Of a stretch of DNA of 64,000 bases, positions 25,253 to 31,838 are shown in pieces; within the stretch, counting starts at the first letter, position 1; every line of letters begins with the position of its first letter. The notes beneath the pieces were generated by a model. It was not told the origin of the DNA. It worked only from the letters and a program-made list of their open reading frames with translations, and did no database searches. The DNA is from G965267605 sp965267605. GTDB lineage: Bacteria; Bacteroidota; Bacteroidia; Flavobacteriales_E; Vicingaceae. The translations under genes were made by a program, and so were the position numbers. The stretch spans positions 2,418,001 through 2,482,000 of the forward strand of contig OZ254088.1 in NCBI GenBank assembly GCA_965267605.1. Reading direction: 5' to 3'.

Positions 25253-25281
25253 CAATAATAACTAATAGTTTTAACATTCAA
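25253..25281 (-). promoter_or_regulatory. Promoter of the OmpA/TPR lipoprotein gene
   Basis: On the minus strand TTG (25281-25279), 18-nt spacer, TATTATTG (25260-25253), one mismatch from the Bacteroidota TAnnTTTG box. The start codon is about 40 nt downstream. Confidence 0.45.
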
Positions 25282-25305
25282 AAATTAATGAACATCGCTC
25301 CAGCA

Positions 25306-25791
25306 TTAGGATATCTTATTCACAGACAGTGAATCAGGGTAGGTCTTCAAAAGCTCCCGATGGGTGCTTTTCAATACCGGATGAACACCATTTTCGGAAA
25401 TCTCGCAAAGTGGCTCCAAAATGAACCTCCTGTCTTGAATTTTAGGATGCGGCACTGTTAAGCTATTTGTTTCTATTACCATGTTATCTACATACAATAT
25501 ATCCAGGTCTATGATCCGGTCCTGATAAGTATCAGCGTCCCGAACCCGACCTTTTGATCCCTCATACTGCAGAAGAAGTTTTAAAACCTCCTCCGGTAAC
25601 ATAGCCGTGCGTACTACTACAACTTGATTATAGAAAGATGTTACACTTTTCATTCCCCAGGGTGCGGTTTCGTACACCGATGATTTGGCCGTAACCTCCC
25701 CAATTTCAGTGGATAACCATCCTTCGGCTTCTTGTAAAGCAAGCCGTCTGTCTCCAAGGTTAGACCCCAATGAAATCCAGTATTGCATCAT
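25306..25791 (-). CDS. folK: 2-amino-4-hydroxy-6-hydroxymethyldihydropteridine pyrophosphokinase
   Basis: HPPK, which transfers pyrophosphate from ATP to the pterin in folate synthesis. 161 residues from ATG 25791 (a second ATG follows at 25788). Motifs: YWISLGSNLGDRRLALQEA at the start, SVYETAPWGM, FYNQVVVV, and DRIIDLDILYVDN followed by VPHPKIQDRRFILEPL, which provide the ATP and metal sites. It is divergent from sppA. The folate genes folA and pabB also occur in this window but far away. Confidence 0.96.
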   Translation of the reverse strand: MMQYWISLGSNLGDRRLALQEAEGWLSTEIGEVTAKSSVYETAPWGMKSVTSFYNQVVVVRTAMLPEEVLKLLLQYEGSKGRVRDADTYQDRIIDLDILYVDNMVIETNSLTVPHPKIQDRRFILEPLCEISENGVHPVLKSTHRELLKTYPDSLSVNKIS

Positions 25792-25832
25792 ATCGTTCCG
25801 TTTATATACTGCACCGACCACTGGTGTAAAGT

Positions 25833-25866
25833 TTGGTCTGCACCCCATTCCGGGAACCTACATTTG
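25833..25866 (+). promoter_or_regulatory. sppA promoter
   Basis: TTG at 25833-25835, 23-nt spacer, TACATTTG at 25859-25866, a perfect TAnnTTTG box. The ATG is 23 nt downstream. Confidence 0.5.
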
Positions 25867-25888
25867 CTTCGAATATAAATTACCCGAG

Positions 25889-27670
25889 ATGAAAGCATTT
25901 CTTAGAAACTTACTCGCAGGCGTACTCGCCATATTCGTTGCGTTCTTTCTGTTCCTTATGATCGGTTCGATCATGGTTAATGTTGGTTCCAGCGACAAGA
26001 AAACAAAACTAAAAGATAACTCGGTGCTACACCTTGAGCTCAACAAGCCTATTGTGGAGAAAGCATCTGACAATCCTTTTGAGAATCTGAATTTTATGGA
26101 TCTTGAAGGTGGCGGACAGATCGGGTTAAAAGATCTCCTGGATGACATTGAAAAAGCCAAAACAGATGACCGCATCAAAGGCATCTATCTGGATATCATG
26201 GTTATTCAGGCGGGCATCGCTTCAGTGGAAGATATCCGAAACAAACTGGTCGAATTTGCCGAGACTGATAAGTTCATCATTGCTTACAGCGAAGTATACA
26301 CGCAGAAAGCTTACTACCTGGCCAGCGTAGCGGATAAGGTGTATGTGAACAAAGCAGGTATTGTGGAATTCAAGGGACTCAGTGCTCAACTGATGTTTTT
26401 CAAGAACATGCTATCGAATATTGGTGTGGAAATGCAGATCATCCGTGGTAAGAACAACAAATTCAAAAGTGCGGTTGAGCCGTTCATGCTTGACAAAATG
26501 AGCGATGCCAACCGTGTTCAGACATCCAAGTTCATGAACTCCATCTGGGACCACATGATTGATGGCATGGCTGCTTCACGTGGCATAACGGCCGACAAAC
26601 TGAATGAGATTGCAGATGGTATCCTTGTTACAGATGCTGAAACAGCGGTTGAATACAAAATGGCCGATGGTGCACTTTTCGAAGATGAAGTGTTTGCAGA
26701 GCTGAGAACTGAGCTCGACATTGAAGAGGAAGATGACATCAACTTCGTTAGTCTGAAGAAGTACCACAAAGCCAAAGTGAAAAAGGAAGGTGAGAAGGCT
26801 TCTGACAAGCTTAAGAAAGAAAAAATAGCTGTGATTTATGCAGCTGGAGAGATTAGAAGTGGCAAGAGTTCCTCTGATGTAATGGGGTCTGAAACAATTG
26901 TTGAAGCCCTTCGTGAGGCGAGGAAAGACAGCTCGGTCAAGGCCATTGTTCTTCGTGTGAATAGTCCGGGTGGAAGCGCACTTGCTTCAGATGTGATGTG
27001 GAGAGAAGTAATCCTTGCAAAAGAGAAAAAGCCATTGATCGTATCCATGGGTGATGTTGCTGCCTCGGGTGGGTACTATATTTCATGCGCGGCTGATAAA
27101 ATCTATGCGCAGCCTAATACGATTACAGGGTCCATTGGTGTGTTTGGAACACTTCCAAATATGAAGAACCTGCTGGAAGAGAAGATTGGCATTACAACAG
27201 ATACGGTTAATACCAACAAGCACTCAGACATCATGACTGTTTTTAGACCGTTGTCGGATGAAGAGTATGGTATTATCCAGCACGGTGTAGAGAAGATCTA
27301 TGACGATTTCATTACCAAGGTGTCTGAAGGGCGTGGAATGAGTAAGGAAATGGTAGATAGTATTGGTCAGGGAAGAGTGTGGACAGGAACGGATGCCAAA
27401 GGTATTGGGCTTGTAGACGAACTTGGTGGACTGGAAATGGCTATAGAAGCTGCAGCGAAGGCAGCCGACATGGAAGATTACAGAACTGTGGAGTTCCCTA
27501 AAAAGAAAGATCCCTGGGCTCAATTCATGGCTGAATTTGAGACAAGCATGAAAGACAAAGCCATCAATGAAGAGTTGGGTGAGGTTAAACAATACTACGA
27601 CCACGCCAAGCGAATTATGGGTATGAAGGGTATCCAGGCAAGAATGCCCTTTGACATGGTGATCTACTAA
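25889..27670 (+). CDS. sppA: Signal peptide peptidase SppA, 67K type
   Basis: 593 residues from the ATG at 25889, chosen because the membrane anchor FLRNLLAGVLAIFVAFFLFL starts there. It has two tandem S49 protease repeats. The general-base lysine lies in the first repeat (TQKAYYLASVADKVYV, about residue 139) and the nucleophilic Ser in the second (GDVAASGGYYISCAADKIY, about residue 392), as in the E. coli type. SppA degrades leftover signal peptides in the inner membrane. A strong terminator follows. Divergent from folK. Confidence 0.96.
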   Translation: MKAFLRNLLAGVLAIFVAFFLFLMIGSIMVNVGSSDKKTKLKDNSVLHLELNKPIVEKASDNPFENLNFMDLEGGGQIGLKDLLDDIEKAKTDDRIKGIYLDIMVIQAGIASVEDIRNKLVEFAETDKFIIAYSEVYTQKAYYLASVADKVYVNKAGIVEFKGLSAQLMFFKNMLSNIGVEMQIIRGKNNKFKSAVEPFMLDKMSDANRVQTSKFMNSIWDHMIDGMAASRGITADKLNEIADGILVTDAETAVEYKMADGALFEDEVFAELRTELDIEEEDDINFVSLKKYHKAKVKKEGEKASDKLKKEKIAVIYAAGEIRSGKSSSDVMGSETIVEALREARKDSSVKAIVLRVNSPGGSALASDVMWREVILAKEKKPLIVSMGDVAASGGYYISCAADKIYAQPNTITGSIGVFGTLPNMKNLLEEKIGITTDTVNTNKHSDIMTVFRPLSDEEYGIIQHGVEKIYDDFITKVSEGRGMSKEMVDSIGQGRVWTGTDAKGIGLVDELGGLEMAIEAAAKAADMEDYRTVEFPKKKDPWAQFMAEFETSMKDKAINEELGEVKQYYDHAKRIMGMKGIQARMPFDMVIY

Positions 27671-27693
27671 ATAGCGATTTGATTATTACAGCA

Positions 27694-27726
27694 GAAAGGC
27701 TATCCGTTGGGTAGCCTTTCTTATTT
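27694..27726 (+). terminator. sppA terminator
   Basis: GAAAGGCTA (27694-27702) pairs with TAGCCTTTC (27712-27720), followed by TTATTT. Confidence 0.8.
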
Positions 27727-27770
27727 ACCGTCACAGGACGTTTGATATCTTAGTAGCATAGTACATCCAT

Positions 27771-29285
27771 TTGCCCTTACTTAATTCCATATTCTCCTGG
27801 TTCATCAAGAAACGTGTTCATCAGATGGAGCTTTTCAAGAAGCATCCGGTGGAAGTGCAACAAGAGGTGTTGATGGAACTCGTTCAAAAAGCTGCCGATA
27901 CAGAATATGGTAACCAATTGGGTTTTGATGATATTGGGTCCACTGAGGTCTTCTCCAATCGCGTGCCCCTGCAGACCTACGACCAACTCAAACCGTACGT
28001 GATACGGTTAAAGCATGGCGAAAGTAATTTGCTTTGGCCGGGTGAAATCAAATGGTTTGCAAAATCCTCCGGAACAACTGACGATCGAAGCAAATTCATT
28101 CCGGTTTCTAAGGAGGCCATTGAAGATTGTCATTATAAGGGCGGAAAGGACTTATTGTCGCTATACTACAACGAAAAGGAAGAATCTTCGTTGTTCTCAG
28201 GTAAAACCTTGATCGTTGGCGGTAGCGCGCAGATCAATCATTTCAGTGCGGATAGCTATTACGGGGATCTCTCCTCTATCATCATCCGAAACCTCCCGAT
28301 TTGGGTAGAGAACAGACGCGTACCTGATCGAACTATTGCACTTATGGCTAACTGGGAAGAGAAGTTGGAGAAGATGGCATTGGAAACCGCGGAAGAAGAC
28401 GTGACAAATATTTCAGGTGTACCAAGTTGGACCCTCAAGCTGCTGGAACGTGTTCTGGAAATCAGGAATGCCAGGTATATACACGAAGTATGGCCAAATC
28501 TTCAACTGTTCATGCACGGTGGCGTTTCATTCGACCCATATAGACCAATATTTGATCAACTGGCAAGCAAAGGACATTTAGATTACCTGGAGACATATAA
28601 CGCGAGTGAAGGATTCTTCGGATTGCAGGAATCCGTTACCGATGATGATATGTTGTTAATGTTGGATTACGGAGTGTACTATGAGTTCATTCCCATGGAT
28701 CGAACACACGAGGAACAACCAACCACGCTGGCCTTACACGAAATTGAGATTGAGACACCCTATGAACTGGTGATTACTACCAACGCAGGTTTGTGGAGGT
28801 ACCGTATAGGAGATGTCATCACCTTTACCAATAAGTACCCATTCCGTTTCAAAGTAACCGGGCGTACCAGGAATTTCATCAATGCCTTTGGCGAAGAGGT
28901 GATGATCGGTAATGCGGAGCAAGCTATCTCTATTGCCAGCTCCTATACAAATGCCACCATTGAAGACTATACAGCTGCTCCTTTATATATAAAAAATGGA
29001 GTTGCCGGTGCACACGAGTGGATCATTGAATTCAACCAGATGCCTTCAAATATGGAGGCGTTTACCCAGAAACTCGATGAAACGCTCAGGGAGATCAACA
29101 GTGATTATGATGCAAAGCGTTCTGGTGATTTGATCCTTCAACCACCCAGAGTGAATGTTGCAGCGCCTGGTACCTTTAAGAAATGGTACATGAGCAAGGG
29201 TAAACTTGGTGGACAGCATAAAATACCAAGACTGAGCAATGAACGTTCGTACCTTGATGAGATACTAACATGGAACAATTCTTGA
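27771..29285 (+). CDS. GH3-family (auxin-responsive promoter-like) acyl-adenylate protein
   Basis: 504 residues. Bacterial GH3 proteins have the ANL-type adenylating fold of plant GH3 acyl-amido synthetases. Visible: WFAKSSGTTDDRSKFIPVS (the SSGTT nucleotide loop), YNASEGFFGLQ (second ATP motif) and YRIGDVITFTN followed by FKVTGRTRNFINAFGEE. Bacterial substrates are unknown. A TTG start at 27771 is inferred: a TAG at 27759 closes the frame upstream, no ATG lies before residue 19, and PLLNSIFSWFIKKRVHQMEL matches the family N-terminus. Confidence 0.88.
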   Translation: MPLLNSIFSWFIKKRVHQMELFKKHPVEVQQEVLMELVQKAADTEYGNQLGFDDIGSTEVFSNRVPLQTYDQLKPYVIRLKHGESNLLWPGEIKWFAKSSGTTDDRSKFIPVSKEAIEDCHYKGGKDLLSLYYNEKEESSLFSGKTLIVGGSAQINHFSADSYYGDLSSIIIRNLPIWVENRRVPDRTIALMANWEEKLEKMALETAEEDVTNISGVPSWTLKLLERVLEIRNARYIHEVWPNLQLFMHGGVSFDPYRPIFDQLASKGHLDYLETYNASEGFFGLQESVTDDDMLLMLDYGVYYEFIPMDRTHEEQPTTLALHEIEIETPYELVITTNAGLWRYRIGDVITFTNKYPFRFKVTGRTRNFINAFGEEVMIGNAEQAISIASSYTNATIEDYTAAPLYIKNGVAGAHEWIIEFNQMPSNMEAFTQKLDETLREINSDYDAKRSGDLILQPPRVNVAAPGTFKKWYMSKGKLGGQHKIPRLSNERSYLDEILTWNNS

Positions 29286-29301
29286 GGTACATTAGACCGT
29301 A

Positions 29302-30093
29302 GTGAGAGCACTGATACTGATACTGGCTTTGATAATTCCACCTACTGGTGTAGAGTTCAAGGAAATCGCATCGTTTCCGGGAGAGGTAACTGCGTTCACC
29401 ACTGATCGTTTGGGTAATCTCTACGTTGCCAAGCAAAGACAGCTTGTGAAGTACACCCGGGCAGGGAAGCAATTTGCCATTTTCAATAGAAATGTATTTG
29501 GAGAGATCGGCACGATTGACGCGACCGATCCTTTTAAGATACTGGTATTCTACAAGGATTTCTCAAGGCTTGCTGTTCTTGATAATATGTTGGGAGAGAC
29601 CGTTGAGGCCTTTGATCTGCAACAAATGAACCTTGACCAAGTAACGTTGGTGGCCAAATCTTACAACAACGGTATATGGTTATTTGACCCTGTGCAGCAA
29701 ACCTTGTTGCGAATGGATGAGCAATTGAAATCGACCATTACCACTACTCGTGTCAATCAGTTCATAGAGCACACCATCGATCCGGTGGAGATGATGGAAG
29801 CGGACAATAAGCTTTACCTCAATGACCCAAAGAGAGGTATACTCGTGTTTGATGTTTTCGGGAATTACTTAAAGACCATCGGGCTGAAGAACAAGCCTTC
29901 AGTACAGGTGGTTGAAGATCAGGTACTGTACTTGTCGGGCGACACCCTTAAGTCGTTCAATATGAAAACGCTGGAGGAAACTACGGCATTAACGGCACTG
30001 GAAAAGGCTGTAAAGGTAAGACTGGAACAATCTCGGGTATATGTAGAATCCCCGTCAGCACTGCGAATCCTAGAGATCAATGCCAAGAAATAG
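29302..30093 (+). CDS. Exported beta-propeller-like protein
   Basis: 263 residues with a GTG start at 29302 and a short signal RALILILALIIPPTG. Repeated strand patterns such as AFTTDRLGNLYVAKQRQLVKY, NGIWLFDPVQQTLLRMDEQ and KLYLNDPKRGILVFDVFGNY suggest a six-bladed TolB- or NHL-like propeller. No catalytic motif. It begins 16 nt after the GH3 gene and is followed by the nucleoside kinase gene, so the three may be one unit. Confidence 0.65.
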   Translation: MRALILILALIIPPTGVEFKEIASFPGEVTAFTTDRLGNLYVAKQRQLVKYTRAGKQFAIFNRNVFGEIGTIDATDPFKILVFYKDFSRLAVLDNMLGETVEAFDLQQMNLDQVTLVAKSYNNGIWLFDPVQQTLLRMDEQLKSTITTTRVNQFIEHTIDPVEMMEADNKLYLNDPKRGILVFDVFGNYLKTIGLKNKPSVQVVEDQVLYLSGDTLKSFNMKTLEETTALTALEKAVKVRLEQSRVYVESPSALRILEINAKK

Positions 30094-30148
30094 TTGATTT
30101 GCATCTCCTCGCTTAATTTGTATTTTAGATGCTATCTAAAACGAAGAC

Positions 30149-30772
30149 ATGCTACTAGCGGTAACGGGAAACATCGGATCAGGGAAAACCACACTTACTA
30201 CACTTCTTGCAAAACACTACGGGTGGGATGCACATTTTGAAGATGCCGATGACAATCCGTACCTGAACGATTTTTACAACGATATGCAACGTTGGTCGTT
30301 CAATCTTCAGGTGTACTTCTTGAATACACGATTCGCACAAATCCTGGAATTACGGGAAAGTGGTAAGAACGTAATTCAGGACCGTACGATATATGAAGAT
30401 GCTTACATCTTTGCTCCTAACCTTCATGCGATGGGTTTGATGACCACGCGTGATTTCGAATCTTACTTCTCGCTGTTCAAGCTGATGGAAGGATTTGTTG
30501 CGCCTCCAGATCTTCTGATCTACTTGAGGGCATCTGTCCCAACACTTGTTAATCAGATTCAGAAGAGAGGTAGGGATTACGAAGAGAGCATTCGTTTGGA
30601 TTACCTGAAGCGATTGAATGAACGCTACGAAGCGTGGGTATCCACTTATGATCTTGGCAACTTATTGATCATTGATGTTGACGAGAACAAGTTCCCAGAA
30701 AACAATGAGCACTTAGGTGAAATCATTCAGAAGATTGATGCCAAGGTGCATGGACTTTTTGAAGAGAAGTAA
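30149..30772 (+). CDS. Deoxynucleoside kinase
   Basis: 207-residue dNK-family kinase that salvages deoxynucleosides with ATP. Motifs: P-loop TGNIGSGKTTLTTLLAKH at residues 5-22, the substrate region FEDADDNPYLNDFYNDMQRW, QDRTIYEDAYIFA (the D-R-S/T-x-x-E-D motif) and the lid KRGRDYEESIRLDYLKRL. Specific for purine or pyrimidine deoxynucleosides; the exact one is not predictable. A bidirectional terminator follows. Confidence 0.92.
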   Translation: MLLAVTGNIGSGKTTLTTLLAKHYGWDAHFEDADDNPYLNDFYNDMQRWSFNLQVYFLNTRFAQILELRESGKNVIQDRTIYEDAYIFAPNLHAMGLMTTRDFESYFSLFKLMEGFVAPPDLLIYLRASVPTLVNQIQKRGRDYEESIRLDYLKRLNERYEAWVSTYDLGNLLIIDVDENKFPENNEHLGEIIQKIDAKVHGLFEEK

Positions 30773-30795
30773 TTCCTGGTAAACTATAGTGCAAC

Positions 30796-30827
30796 AAAAA
30801 AGGCCCCGATAAATCGAGGCCCTTTTA
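30796..30827. terminator. Bidirectional terminator
   Basis: AGGCCCCGAT (30801-30810) pairs with ATCGAGGCCC (30813-30822) with one mismatch and is flanked by AAAAAA and TTTT. It serves the kinase gene on the plus strand and the outer-membrane gene on the minus strand. Confidence 0.85.
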
Positions 30828-30846
30828 ATAAATAATCGCTTCGCGA

Positions 30847-31677
30847 TTAGAAGTGGAATATGATATTCAATTGTCCACCAGAGTTATCAGTGTCAATCGC
30901 AAAGGTGCTAGACTTGCCAGTCACCCAAGTTTCTTCGATCAACGATGGAGCAGTTGCTGACGTGGAAGCCAGACCCCATCTTTCAGTCTTACGCTCTCCT
31001 TCACCTACTGAAGTATAGCCGATTCCCCATCCGTATTCCATTCCTACAGATACTTTAGGGAAAACAAATACTTCAACTCCAACAAATCCGCGAGCAGTAA
31101 GTCCAAAGGTATTACCCTGGTTTGAGCTCTTAGTTCTCATACCACCAATAGTTGGTGTTGTACCAAGCGCAACTTCGTAGTCAACGCTAGATGTATCAAC
31201 TCCACCACCCATAGTGATAAGAAGTTCACCACCGTAGTATCCCTGGATACGAGTTTTACCTCTTCTCATTTCCATACCAGCTCCGATGGTAACGTTGTTG
31301 TTCTTTACTTTATATACATCCTTAATGTTGTTAGGCCCAACAAGTGCACCAGCGGTATCAGTCAATACCTCTGATTTCATGTTTACCATACCTAACCTGA
31401 TTCTACCTCTATAAGCAGTTTCAGCATCTACGAAGTACTTACCCATGATCGAAAGATCAGAGTTGATAAAGTTCGCAGTAGGCGATGCATTAAATCCACC
31501 AGTAAGCATGTTACCAGCATAGTTCAAAAATGGTGCTCCGTTGAATCCAATCGCAATATCCTCAGCTTCAGGCAAGATTGGTTCACCCTTTTTTGAGGTT
31601 AGGCCACCATCTTCCTGCGCGTTCGCAGAAAAGGCAACAAATGCAATTGCTAAAGCACTGAAAACAAACTTTTTCAT
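30847..31677 (-). CDS. Outer-membrane beta-barrel protein of unknown function
   Basis: 276 residues. Signal peptide KKFVFSALAIAFVAFSANAQ. Amphipathic strands with glycine and aromatic residues run through the mature part (TRIQGYYGGELLITMGGG, FGLTARGFVGVEVFVFPKV, GMEYGWGIGYTSVGEG). The protein ends QLNIIFHF, a good BAM-type C-terminal beta signal with terminal Phe. Codon use is as biased as in the pyrophosphatase and OmpA/TPR genes, suggesting an abundant protein. Function unknown. Confidence 0.8.
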   Translation of the reverse strand: MKKFVFSALAIAFVAFSANAQEDGGLTSKKGEPILPEAEDIAIGFNGAPFLNYAGNMLTGGFNASPTANFINSDLSIMGKYFVDAETAYRGRIRLGMVNMKSEVLTDTAGALVGPNNIKDVYKVKNNNVTIGAGMEMRRGKTRIQGYYGGELLITMGGGVDTSSVDYEVALGTTPTIGGMRTKSSNQGNTFGLTARGFVGVEVFVFPKVSVGMEYGWGIGYTSVGEGERKTERWGLASTSATAPSLIEETWVTGKSSTFAIDTDNSGGQLNIIFHF

Positions 31678-31704
31678 GATAATTTATTTAATGGTTTAGC
31701 GCTT

Positions 31705-31712
31705 CAAATTTA
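31705..31712 (-). promoter_or_regulatory. -7 box of the outer-membrane protein gene
   Basis: TAAATTTG on the minus strand, a perfect TAnnTTTG box 28 nt before the start codon. No TTG at the right distance; the nearest is 30 nt upstream. Confidence 0.4.
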
Positions 31713-31793
31713 GCGAAGGGACCCCGCCTGACCATGGGTTTTCAACAATTGTTAATAACTTTTCAACATCTAAAGACTTATTTAGAATCAATA

Positions 31794-31819
31794 AAAATAG
31801 GGGCCTAAGCCCCTATTTT
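31794..31819. terminator. Bidirectional terminator downstream of hppA
   Basis: Perfect AAAATAGGGGC-CTAA-GCCCCTATTTT hairpin, 20 nt past the pyrophosphatase stop. Confidence 0.9.
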
Positions 31820-31838
31820 CAATACTTTCAGAATGTTT

